This document shows, in pieces, positions 45,822 to 56,841 of a DNA stretch of 64,000 nt (its first letter is position 1; every line of letters starts with the position of its first letter). The notes under the pieces are model-generated. The model was given only the letters and a program-made list of their open reading frames with translations. It was not told the DNA's origin and ran no database searches. Source of the stretch: Magicicada septendecula (lineage: Eukaryota > Arthropoda > Insecta > Hemiptera > Cicadidae); the NCBI GenBank assembly GCA_034769895.1, contig CM068372.1, positions 434,699,958 through 434,763,957 on the forward strand, in the 5' to 3' direction. Made by a program: the position numbers and the translations under genes.

Positions 45822-46322
45822 TGTAGCGTTTCATTATTTCTCTTCGGAGGTCTATTTATTATTTTATTCTTATTTGAACATTTTTTTTATTAATGTTATA
45901 CTATAATCAATATATATTATATATTGATAATATGTGTACAAAAACTGGTTTTTGTTGTACCAATTTTTATTTCCATCTATTTAACTTTAGATATTAAAGA
46001 ACAATTTTTATTTCATCTTTTCTTCTACAGATCCAAAATTAACAATTCATATTTTCAATCTCACAAAACAGTCTCCTTGACAACGCCACCAATTTTCCAT
46101 TACATCACTCATACAAATTCTGTTTTCATACATTCAGTTATACATATATAATTATTTATATTTAACATTTTATATCAATTATCATTATTACAAAACAATA
46201 TAATAATTATTAACAAACAGTATCATTATTATTAACAAAAAATATTAGAACAGAACCAATAATAACTATACAATTGTGATTCGGTACCGGGAATCGAACT
46301 CGGGTCCCCCAGTATCGTTACA
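45822..46322 (-). repeat. Gypsy-B 3' LTR (left copy)
   Basis: Pair of 50014-50514. Near the element-sense start the minus strand contains GAGTTCGATTCCCGG, a tRNA T-arm/B-box-like string. Confidence 0.95.
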
Positions 46323-46439
46323 ATCCCTCCCTGCCTAAGTCTATTCAACTTTCGGCTTCCAACAAGGAGGGTGAAAATTGAATGACAATATTGGTTAGGT
46401 AACTCTGGCAAATTCAGGCCGTGCTGTTGTCTGTATGTC

Positions 46440-46923
46440 CACATCACTTTTTTGGCACATGGCCCTACTTAAACTATCAGCATTTTTGTGATATTTCCCG
46501 GCCTTATGAGTAATGACAAAATCAAATGATTGTAAGGCAAGTGCCCATCTCAATTAATCGGGCATTTGCAGATCCTATAGTTTTTAAATAAATCAGAGGA
46601 TTGTGGTCTGTTACAATAGTAAAAGTCAGTCCCCCATCTAAATATTGACGGATTTTAAGAACGGCCCAGACGATGCCAGCGCATTCCTTTTCGGTCGTCG
46701 CATAATTTATTTCTGGCCCATTCAGTTTTCTACTTAAAAAAATATGTGGATGTTCAGTTTCAAACTTTATTTCCAGTAAAGTACTGGATGATATAGAAGT
46801 GGCATCCCCTTCCTCTGTTACAATTATCTCTCCCTCATTAACTTTTTTCAACGGATCTATTTTTTGAATTTTATGTCCTTCAGGTCCAGAAAGGATATTT
46901 ATTGGAGCTGATGCCATTTCCAC
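46440..46923 (-). pseudogene. Gypsy-B RNase H domain
   Basis: Read on the minus strand: PHIFLSRKLNGPEINYATTE, ECAGIVWAVLKIRQYLDG, FTIVTDHNPLIYL (catalytic Asp) and, after a frameshift near 46525, FDFVITHKAGKYHKNADSLSR. This is the standard Ty3/Gypsy RNase H. The domain is reached from the upstream frame through a shift in an A-run near 46920-46945. Confidence 0.88.
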
Positions 46924-47804
46924 TTCTTTATCACTTTTCTTTTTTTTTTTCTTTTTGATGTCTTCTTACCTTTTCTTTCCACAACAGATGATATTACTTC
47001 TTTAACCAGTAGCTCAACTGTTTTATCTTCATTACATGTTTGAGTTGCAGGTAAAACATCAGTTGGAATGAAAGAGTTCAACAAGGAATTGTCTTCAGCT
47101 GTTTTGTTAGAGCACTGTTCAAACTGTTTCTGATCAATACCTTCATCCTTCGACTCGAACTGTGGTTGAACAATACTTTCACTTATCTCGGAGTACATGT
47201 CACTTGTACATACTCTTCCTTCTTCACATGGTTCATCAATAATTAGTCTCTCTATTTCATGCTCCAACTTTGAAATATTTTCTTCTACTATGTCTGCAGG
47301 TGTGCTTACTTTTGTTACTTTCTCAGTACTTCCACCTAATGCATGTGTATCTACTGCAGATTTTTCAGTTGGTGTTATGGTAGAATGCTGATGTGTATCA
47401 AGTGTGTCTGTTTCAAAACTTCTAAAAATAGGTGTCATTGATTCTTCAATGGTTGGCTTATCATCCACATTCTCAAGCAACTGAATAGGCAGATTTATTT
47501 TATCTGTTGCTTCTTTAACGATAGTGTTGGTTTCTGAAGCAATAAATGAATCAGTTTCTGCTGCATCATTAATAGTGTGCAAAATTTTGTCTCCTTCAGA
47601 TTTTCCTTTTCTTGATTCTTCCTGTTTAATTAACACATCAAGTTTTGTTTCACCCGAACTTCGACATGTAACATCCTTTACTTCATCTGCCAGTTCATCA
47701 AGGGATGTATTCTCAACCTGAAAATCAGCTATAGCAACCTTAGTTATCTGAACCGTTTCAAGTTCAGATTGTAGCGTTTCATTATTTCTCTTTGGAGGTC
47801 TAGA
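46899..47804 (-). pseudogene. Gypsy-B acidic low-complexity segment in place of RT
   Basis: This stretch is in the same frame as the upstream gag-protease ORF, separated only by a TAA at 47805-47807. It encodes about 300 residues rich in E, S, T and D, ending in a lysine-rich patch (GKKTSKRKKKRK). No RT motif is present, although this is where RT belongs. Its first residues (RPPKRNNETLQ) are encoded by DNA nearly identical to the LTR end. Confidence 0.7.
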
Positions 47805-49598
47805 TTATACTTCTTGGATCATCTCTAACAATTCGGAATCAGAATTTTGAGCAGCCATGAATTGTTCATGTGTCGTATTCAGTAGGGACAACATTTCACC
47901 CTGTTGATGACTGTCATTTTCTTCAAGGAGTCTATCTTCCTCTTTTGTTTCAGTCTCAACGGTTGATAGCTGATCATTTTGAATTTTTTCTTGTTCTGCT
48001 TGCTCTTTTACTTCTATTTCTTGCCTAACTAACATAGAGTTTATGTTTACGGCATTCACAAATTCTAACAAATGTGCATTTGTGTTTTGTAAACTCTGCG
48101 CCGTTTCATTCCCCATCCAATAAATTCCTTCATAAGCTGGACTAGCTGTGACTGCAGCCTGAGCAAGTATTATCTTTTTAGGAATTTCCAAAGTGACATC
48201 TACTATTTGGCAACAGAAGGGTTCTGGAAATAATGGGGTGTTAAGCCATCTATGTTCGCCTGTGTAATGTTCAATGGATACATAATTTTGATGCACCACA
48301 TCAATATCAGCACCTGTGTCCCGATGTATTTGAACTTGTCTACCGTTAACTTTCCCTTGACACTTGAATGGCATTACTTGCTTTTCTAAATCAGATTGAG
48401 AAATGCCTCCAACTTTCAAATTCTCTTTAGTCTCTTTCATAAAACTAGAGACCTCTTCAACTATTCCTGCTACATTTGAGGGTTCATTACTAGATAATCT
48501 TTTAGGACATCTATTCCTCAAATGATCCAATGAATTATATAAATAACATCGCATCTCTTTCCGTTTTTCAAATTCAGGTTTAAATTCACTTATCTTTGAA
48601 TCTTCCCTTTTTTTAAATTCCTTGTCTGGAACATTAGATTTAGGTTGCACCTTCAGAACATTTTTCGGATTCGACTCTATCTTAATATAATCCAAACTTG
48701 TTTTTTGGTTAAGACAAGTCCTCAAATCGTCATTTTTCTCTAGTTGTCTCTGTAACTCCAAAGGTGTACTTAAATTTAACCAATCTTGACTCAGCTGTTC
48801 TTTTATTTGGGTAGGAACCCGATATTTTAACTGATTTAAAATCATTAAATTTTTCAAGCTTTTGACATCAACTGCCTTCATTCCTTCAGTCCATCCTTCA
48901 AAATATATGGTCAATTGATATACAAAATCTGCCCAAGTCTGGTTCGGTAAGTGTCTAATATTAAAGAATTTTTGTCTGAGTTTTTCAGGGTTTAACTGAT
49001 ATTTTCTCATAAATAATTCTTTTACATAATCATAATTTTCTGCTAGCTCTATTGGTTCTCGATGAATGAGTTCTTTGATTACTATTGGTACAACACTAGT
49101 TAAAACAATAACCCAGTCTTCAAGAGGTATTTTCGAATGTACCATAGCATGTTCAAATCTTCGAAGGAAAATTGACACAGCTTCCTCTTTTTCATCAAAT
49201 ATACCTACAACATCTTTTATATTATACAATTTTGGTTCTACAGTTTTTCTAACTTCAACTTCAGTATTAGAAGTCTGTTGAATCCTCAATTTCTCTAACT
49301 CAAACTCTATTTCTAATCTTTTATTTTCAGCTTCAGCTGCTAATCTTTTTTCTTCCTTCACAGCTTCAGCTGCTAATCTTTTTTCTTCCTTCACAGCTTC
49401 AGCTGCTACTGTTTCACATCTAACAATTTCTGTTTCTGTTTTCTGTAACAGATATTTGATTAATTCTTCATCGTAATCTTCATACGATTGAATTAGACGA
49501 GTATAATCCTTCTTACTCATTCCTTCACGAATTTCAAGATCTAGATCGATCGCAACTTCGTGCAAAACAACTTTTGGGTACCGTTGAATAAATGCCAT
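47805..49598 (-). pseudogene. Gypsy-B gag and protease
   Basis: The likely start is ATG 49598 (MAFIQRYPKVVLHEVAIDLD); the frame is open further upstream to 49670 but without element-like sequence. There is a coiled coil with an exact repeat of AAEAVKEEKRL, then a capsid region (FLRRFEHAM; YDYVKELFMRKYQLNPEKLRQKF; WADFVYQL). The degenerate zinc knuckle reads CYLYNSLDHLRNRC, with the second Cys lost. The protease has VNGRQVQIHRDTGADIDVV (DTG active site). The stop at 47805 precedes the acidic segment. Confidence 0.88.
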
Positions 49599-50013
49599 TT
49601 TAATGAGATATTTTACTAAAAAAACAGTATACCACACGAACACACAGACAACATCAACAGCAAGAAACAAAACAAAAAAAATCTGCCGGACTCACCCAAA
49701 CACCTTGATGATCCGCCTTCAGGAGCTTCTTGTACATAAGTTGCCTTCAACTCGAACTGCAAGGACTGTCTCATCTCGGCCTGGATTCTTCCTTCTTAGT
49801 TCCGAAAAAATCCTCCGACGACTTCCAGTTCACGTTCCTTCAGGACTTCTTGCCTCTTGTTCAAATCAGCATCAATATGTATCTCCCTTTTCAGAATATT
49901 TTTTTTTCTTCTTAGCAACCGTTGTTATTTTTTAAATTTGTGTGTTATTTTCATATTTTCTGCACACATTTTAAGATTATAATATCTACACCGCTGAGCA
50001 ACAGTTTATACGT

Positions 50014-50514
50014 TGTAGCATTTCATTATTTCTCTTCGGAGGTCTATTTATTATTTTATTCTTATTTGAACATTTTTTTTATTAATGTTATACTATAATC
50101 AATATATTTATATATTGATAATATGTGTACAACAACTGGTTTTTGTTGTACCAATTTTTATTTCCATCTATTTAACTTTAGATATTAAAGAACAATTTTT
50201 ATTTCATCTTTTCTTCTACAGATCCAAAATTAACAATTTATTATTTTCAATCTCACAAAACAGTCTCCTTGACAACGCCACCAATTTTCCATTACATCAC
50301 TCATACAAATTCTGTTTTCATACATTCAGTTATACATATATAATTATTTATATTTAACATTTTATATCAATTATCATTATTACAAAACAATATAATAATT
50401 ATTAACAAACAATATCATTATTATTAACAAAAAATATTAGAACAGAACCAATAATAACTATACAATTGTGATTCGGTACCGGGAATCGAACTCGGGTCCC
50501 CCGGTATCGTTACA
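50014..50514 (-). repeat. Gypsy-B 5' LTR (right copy)
   Basis: Pair of 45822-46322 with only a few differences by eye. The sequence just inside it (50013 downward on the minus strand) does not start with TGG, so no standard primer site is recognised. Confidence 0.95.
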
Positions 50515-50518
50515 GTAT

Positions 50519-51484
50519 GTATTTACCAAACATATGTTAATGTTTCAAAGAAGATTATGTTAGTTATATAAGCACTTTTATTTTTATCATGAGCTTTAGT
50601 TTGTATCTTTTCAATACAGAAATTGTTTTGTTTTACTTTAAGCAAGGGTCAATTTATTTAATGTGTAAAGGTTTCAAGTATTTTATGTATTTTCTTGTAT
50701 ACAACATTTGATTCATGTATTTTGTCACTACGCAACACATATTTTGTATCCATATACTTTGTATCTATGTAACACATATTATTGTACCCGCATCTGTTGT
50801 CTATGATTGTACACCACGCATATATTTTTACACATATTCTTGTATTTGTATTTTATGATCATGTATCACGCCTATATTATTGTATTCATGTATTTGTGAT
50901 TATGACACACATGTTATTGCATTTATATACTTGCAACTATGCAACAATCTATCATCTATTCTCGCATGTCAATGTATTTGTGCATTCTTGCAATTGCTTG
51001 GTATAGCATGTGCTATTTAATTATTATACTACAGCGTTATGCTTAATCTATGTTTCTATTTGCATGTAACGTTTTGTAATAATCTTGTTTATTCATTTCA
51101 TATAATATGCAATCTTATTATGTATAAATCAGCTGGCTTTGACTGGCTTAAATTATTAATCATGACTTGCATAAATATTTGGAATTTAAATCTGGCCCAT
51201 CAAAGGATGAGTCACAGATGATTCATTATCAAGCTTTCATGTTCTGCATTGTATGCATGTCTGCTGATCATGCATGTTTATAATCATGTATAAATCAGTT
51301 TGCAAGCCCACTTTGGCCTGTTTAACTTTATCATTATCTAACTTTCCAGTGTCGATAATTAAGACATCAAATTACTAACGGTTAATCTCTATTAGTAAGA
51401 ACATACATGTTTGTGTTTTCTTTATAATATAAATTGTTAACAATGTATTACAAAAAAAAATCGCTCGATTTTTGCGGGCAGTTA
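50519..51484 (+). other. BEL-1 3' untranslated sequence, right part
   Basis: T-rich with repeated GTATTTGT-like phrases and no env-like ORF. It ends in TGCGGGCAGTTA directly before the 3' LTR; BEL-2 has the similar GAGCAGGCAGTA in the same place, so this is probably the plus-strand primer region. Confidence 0.6.
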
Positions 51485-51980
51485 TGTACAATAATGTTGG
51501 TATTTGTAATGTGGGAATTATATTGGTGGAAGGTTGGCTAATCTGATTCATAATCTAATTTTGCTCGCTGCTGGCAGATATGATGTACACAGTGCTCTGA
51601 GCTTTCAAATACAACAGACGTTAGCTACGCTCGTTGCGTTTCGCCTGTCGGCTTAATTATTTTCATGTCGCAACATATTGTGTAGGGCCTTATGCCTAAA
51701 TTATTTCATGTTTTCTTTAAGTGTTGCATAATTGCATTTCATTTCTCAAATGTAATTTTTCTCAGACGTCATGATGCCTGAAGGCTTAGCTAACCTTCAT
51801 CAAATCTAAATTAATTTGTACCATTTACGTACAATAAATGTGTTAAAATACAGTCCACTTATCTACCATTATTTTCATGTTCCTAGCCAATTTAACTCCA
51901 CGACATTATTAAAATTCTTAGCAAGGAATCTACACGTCAAAACTTTATTTTACCATCTTTATTAATTACAATTCTTAACA
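51485..51980 (+). repeat. BEL-1 3' LTR
   Basis: Pair of 30069-30564, followed by the GTAAT target copy. Confidence 0.95.
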
Positions 51981-52790
51981 GTAATTAAAAAAAAATATAA
52001 ATATCACAATTAACAAAAACGCTTCATCACATCACTATATATACAATTAGTGTGCAAATGTGCAGTACATAGTGCTGCCGCTTGGCGGCACATATGTATA
52101 CTTGATTCAGCCACGTGGCCATTCGCTGTTTAAAAGCACACATGCGCGCACAATAAAAAAGTTAAAAATTATTATTTTGAAAGCTATGAGAGAACAAACT
52201 TATTTCACTAGCTGATAGAGCATGAAAATACGAGTATTTGTTTTTAAAAAATTTGTCCTGTGATGTCGGTGATGACTGACCAAATTTTGAAAAATTTCTG
52301 TCTTCAACTTGAAAAATTTATTGTGGCTTAATGACAAAATATTTTGGGATAAAAATTGGTATGGAAATTCGTCTATTGGAATACTATACTCTATAATTTT
52401 TTTATGAAGAAAAATATAATTTCACTCATTATTAACAGAAATCTGAAAATGCACATTTTTGCAAGTTTCAATTTTTGTTGTTGGTTATGTTGCATTTAAA
52501 AAATGCACGACTAACACAGATCGATAAGAAATTTTTCAGGGATCACGGTGGTACTTTTATTTATCTGATTTGGTGAAGTTATCATTGTAAAAATGATGGA
52601 AAACTTCAGTGACTCGCGCTCCGCTGTTTGCCAGAAGTGAAAAGTCAGGGAAAATGGGCGGTTCGAAGTCTGGAACTTGGATAAACTTTTAGGTAAAGAC
52701 TAAACCTATCATTTACAAAAAAATCAGCTCAAAAGAGGCTGTTTCTGGAAATTTGCTATTTTTAAATTAGTCTCGGCTATCTGAAGTCTA
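51981..52790 (-). repeat. Repeat X, copy 2, right part
   Basis: Reverse complement of about 21110-21955, including the phrases TGGGCGGTTCGAAGTCTGG and GCATGAAAATACGAGTATTT. It is contiguous with 29824-30068 before BEL-1 inserted. Confidence 0.88.
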
Positions 52791-53322
52791 CATAAAAGGG
52801 AAGCAAACGTATATTATTTATGCACAATTAAAAAAATAGTAATTTAAAAGAATGATTATTCAGAATATTCCCTTTTTAAGAAGATACACTGACTTACTAT
52901 TATGCCTCTTATGTGTAGCACAAAATAGTATTAATCTATAACATCAAAACATAAAACACATTAAAAAACAATTGTAAAATTCTTGTAAATTTATTTGGTG
53001 TCTGACAGGAATATCAACTTTGAATGATTATTAAAATTTTAAATCTTAGCAAATAATCTGCAGAAATAGTATAAACTAAATTAAATTGTAAGTTTATTAA
53101 TATTTTAATAGAATAATATTTACTTTAAGTAAACATAATTATTGTTTACAAGACAGCACCCATTCTAAATTGATTAGAGAAATTATTTTTAATAATACTT
53201 AAAATTCCATATTACTTATTTTACTTGTACTATTTACATTTTCGTATTGATTTTACTTCACTAGCTCATACTTCAGTTCTTTGTTAGTTGTTTCTTTGTT
53301 TTGAACAAACTATTTTTTACTT
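52791..53322. other. AT-rich unassigned sequence
   Basis: No gene or repeat boundary is seen. Confidence 0.4.
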
Positions 53323-53360
53323 TTGTGTGTGTGTGTGTGTGTGTGTGTGGGTGTGTGTGT

Positions 53361-53419
<59 letters not shown>
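53323..53419. repeat. (TG)n microsatellite
   Basis: About 48 TG units with two GGG interruptions. Confidence 0.95.
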
Positions 53420-53422
<3 letters not shown>

Positions 53423-53615
53423 CTTCTGGATATATGAGACGATGACAACGATGATGATGTTGATGCCAATTTCCTGCCTCTAATAAAACCTTAAGAGTGG
53501 CCCCATGAATAAGTTATTTGCATCTTCCAGTGGCAGTGGAAAGAAAGTGCATTTCTTCCTATGGCATTGTCTGAATTGCAAAGTGTGTGTTGTAGACTTC
53601 AAATTTGATGGTAGA

Positions 53616-53616
<1 letters not shown>

Positions 53617-53658
<42 letters not shown>
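53617..53658. repeat. (CA)n microsatellite
   Basis: About 21 CA units, 200 bp from the (TG)n run in inverted sense; the two could pair. Confidence 0.95.
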
Positions 53659-53661
<3 letters not shown>

Positions 53662-54161
53662 CATAAAATTGACAAGCTAGAGCCTGTAATTTTTGCCTGT
53701 ACATACACAAACACTACTTAAAATTATTTCTAACAACTTCTCTCTATGAATGATTTACAAAAATACTGCTATGGTTAAATATGCAAATATATGTGTTGTT
53801 GCATATGTACCCCAGGTGTTATTGGTTTTGAATGGTATTCCTAGTTTATTTACATCTTCACATACGTAAGTATTACATAACAATAGGTTTTACAATTGCT
53901 TCTTATAAAAAATATTTAATCAAACATGGTAAACACTGCCATGGTGGGATACAAAATTCTGCCACCTTTCTCTGGATGTATTGTTCTCCGTTGATGATAT
54001 CCTATGTCACATGTATGTGTTACATTTACTTGCTTTGTAGGAAGTCGATATGTAACAACGATTTCTATACCTTTCTTTTCATGGCGCTATTTCTACCTGT
54101 TTCTCTAATAACATGCTGTTTATTCTGAGACTAGTACTGTGTTCACCTTTGGTGTGTGTGT

Positions 54162-54162
54162 G

Positions 54163-54217
<55 letters not shown>
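54162..54217. repeat. (CT)n microsatellite
   Basis: CT repeat preceded by a short TG run. Confidence 0.95.
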
Positions 54218-54221
<4 letters not shown>

Positions 54222-54499
54222 GTGGGAAATAATTTCTCTTTGTCTTCTCTCACTTTGTTGTTCATATCGTTGTGCTGTTCTTCAACCTTGCTTGCATGTC
54301 TCTCTTCATAGCGATTCCTTCTATTTCTGGCCAAAGTTTTCTCTTACACTCTCCTCTCTTCTTTCTTGCAGTTCCTTTTGGTTGCCATCACGTATCATCT
54401 CTAGATAATTGCTTTTATTTTTGTAATCTGTGTGAGCAAAATTAGTAATTCTACAATGGTTTTAATTCCTTGTATGTATATTTATTTATTATACATATA

Positions 54500-55675
54500 T
54501 TGTGACAGTACAAGGATATGCTGTAATGTGCATGTAGTAAATAAAATAAATATTTAAATTAATTTTAGTAATATGTAATAGACAAGCAGGTGTGAAATTG
54601 AAAGCTGAATTGTGAACAGGAATCAACAGGAAAGATCACGCGATTGCCGCTGAGAGTGTGTACACGAGTAAATAGTGTGTATGCGTGAGGCCTGTTCAAG
54701 CCTGAAAGTTTGTAATCTCACCCCAAATAGATACTAAATTAAAGTTTTATTTAAGTACAAGCAAACCGTAAATATTAGAAAGAGTGTAAAGACTTCTAAA
54801 AATGCATAAAAATCAGACACATGTGCAGTGCGAATTCTATGTAATTGTGACGTTCAGTGCGAATTCTTTGCGATTTTTAGAGCATAGTAATTACATTAAT
54901 GATGCGATCATTGTGATAATTACGTATGATATGTGTAATTGAATCAGACAGTGTTAGATCATTTCAAAATCCGCATTAGACATTGCAATTGGCAAAAATG
55001 CACGAATATGTGAAATTGGACGATGGTGGGGGACCTGTTGCCACTGACAGTTTGACCTGCAGAATCCTGTGACGACAGGTGTGGTTTTTTTGGTGAATAT
55101 AAATACGAGCCGAGGAAAGCCAAATTTACTCTTCAATCAGTCTTCAGTCGTGGCGGTACACTATGTCCGTCAGTGACGAGAATTTTTAATTACTCTTCAA
55201 ACAGTCTTCAGTCGCTGCGGTAAGCTCTGTCCATCAGAGATGCGAATTTTAATTACTTCAGACATAGCTGGACGCTATGTCCAATATCGACAAAATCTTT
55301 TGTTTATAAACTGTAAAGTCTAACGGACAATACGTTAGTTCAGGTAATAAAAAAAACAGTACAATTATCTACAAACAGTTACAACTACAAACATCAACAC
55401 TCTAGACAGATGGCGAGAGAACATCAAGCAGAGGAACGATATGCAGAGCAATAGAGGCAGTTAATAGAACAACAGCAGCTGATTCAGAGCAACACATCAT
55501 TCCATTCTACAGCCAGCAGATGGGACCATGAAGGGCGAGTAACTGGAGGACGACCAGTGGAACCGGAAAACGCAAGAGGACATCCAGTAGGAGAGGACCG
55601 ACAGATCACCGGAGGACATGGGTACAATCTGCAGAATTGAGGTGACGAAAAACCAGTTTATAATTATAAAAGAAT
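54500..55675 (+). other. Possible LTR promoter and leader of a further retroelement
   Basis: TATAAATA at 55098-55105 is followed 32-46 bp later by insect initiator-like TCAGTC strings (55137, 55144). A 64-bp tandem duplication follows, and then, from ATG 55410, a short Gln/Glu-rich frame (MAREHQAEERYAEQ, one stop) resembling a gag start. BEL-2 inserted at 55675. LTR boundaries were not found. Confidence 0.35.
55127..55253 (+). repeat. Tandem duplication, two units of ~64 bp
   Basis: Units 55127-55190 and 55191-55253 both start TACTCTTCAA and end TTTTAAT, and both contain CAGTCTTCAGTCG. A perfect hairpin ACATAGC/GCTATGT follows at about 55263-55281. Confidence 0.8.
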
Positions 55676-56145
55676 TGTTGCGCATTGGAAGCTCTTGAAA
55701 ATCTTGAGTTGTTCCAAAACGCTATGTAGAAAAGGCTGGGTTTGAAACGAAAAGAAGTGGACTGTAATTCTGTTGTATGGTATGCATTTATTGAAACGTT
55801 AAATTTTATAGACCATTGTCGACACGTGCCGATGTTTTGAGGCCATAACGCCCGTAAAATTAGCTTTGAAAGAAGTCGCAGTCCATTGTAAATGGATGCA
55901 GGTTGTCTGAATAAATTAGTGAGTGCGATACATGAAAATAATTAAAAATGATCCAGAAGCCGTGGCTGGAAGAGAGATTTTTAGCGAGAGTACAGCTCGG
56001 AGTCTGGTTAGAAACTAAAACTAACTTGTCTACCGTCAGTAAAGCTGACTGCCGGCAGCGCTTGATAAGCAAGTGACGTCATCCGCGCGTGTCGCATTGC
56101 AGTGGTACGGCGTACAGCTGATAAATAAAGTACAAAGTTTGAACA
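55676..56145 (-). repeat. BEL-2 3' LTR (left copy)
   Basis: Pair of 62796-63266. The minus strand just inside it reads GAGCAGGCAGTA, the likely primer tract. Confidence 0.95.
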
Positions 56146-56841
56146 TACTGCCTGCTCAAAATCGGGACGATTTTGTAAATTAAACATTAAATTAATAATA
56201 TAATAGTTAGATTTACATGGCAAAAATAATACCACAATTGGCGTATTGGCTACAGCGCAATGACATAATAACAATAATATGATTAACATGATAAATTCAA
56301 TTAATAATTATACGGTACATAAGAAATCAACCCTTATGCAAATAGCAAGGGCAAACTGACAGTAAAATTACCCAAAACATAATAGTAACACAGTACACAT
56401 AGTAATACAATGATTAAGTAGACGTTGATCTTTCCCAAATAATACCCATTGACATTTGGAAAGCATTATAATAACAAGTGATAACACCGTAAAAAATATA
56501 ATAATTGCACCATGATATTGACACAACAAACTCCAATAAATTTCATAATATATGACCATTAGAATATACAATACATACATAGAATAATTGATACCATAAG
56601 TAACACTTGTAGTTCTCGGAACTTTGAATATATAAACATACGACAATACAACAACATCCATAAATAATTGATAGTACAATGAAAACAGTCACTATTGCAA
56701 TAATAGCTATCGACACGTAATAATAATACAACGTTAATGATACAATTGACTTGTATGCTTGCCCCGGGGAATGTCCCGGGCGTAGTCCAGGCAATGTGAC
56801 AAGATCACAATCCTAGTACGTCTCGTATGGCACGCATACGA
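56146..56841 (-). other. BEL-2 3' untranslated region
   Basis: About 700 bp, AT-rich, no env-like ORF. A CCCGGGGAATGTCCCGGG palindrome lies at about 56762-56780. Confidence 0.6.

Larger units (their letters stand above)
45818..50518 (-). mobile_element. Gypsy-B: LTR retrotransposon nested in BEL-1, duplication GTAT
   Basis: The LTRs are 45822-46322 and 50014-50514 (501 bp, TGTAGC...CGTTACA), with a perfect 4-bp duplication GTAT at 45818-45821 and 50515-50518. It reads on the minus strand. A purine tract GGCAGGGAGGGAT precedes the left LTR. Internally it holds gag, protease and an RNase H tail, but no RT palm and no integrase. It is therefore non-autonomous. Confidence 0.95.
30064..51985 (+). 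mobile_element. BEL/Pao retrotransposon BEL-1 with three direct insertions
   Basis: The LTRs are 30069-30564 and 51485-51980 (496 bp each, TGTACAATAATG...TTCTTAACA, about 98% alike by eye). They are flanked by the 5-bp duplication GTAAT at 30064-30068 and 51981-51985. Without the inserts (31007-39665, 41716-42460, 45822-50514, each with one 4-bp duplication) the element is about 7.8 kb, a normal BEL/Pao size. The flanks join into repeat X, which proves the insertion site. Confidence 0.95.

Noticed and set aside
50475..50514. tRNA gene
   Set aside because: Only a T-arm/B-box-like string is present; no anticodon arm, D-arm or A-box could be fitted.
50515..51484. env gene in BEL-1
   Set aside because: The region has only short hydrophobic ORFs from T-rich sequence, with no signal peptide plus transmembrane arrangement or glycoprotein-like cysteine pattern.
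54139..54408. Ser/Leu or Arg/Glu repeat ORFs
   Set aside because: Translation of the (CT)n run; no real protein features.
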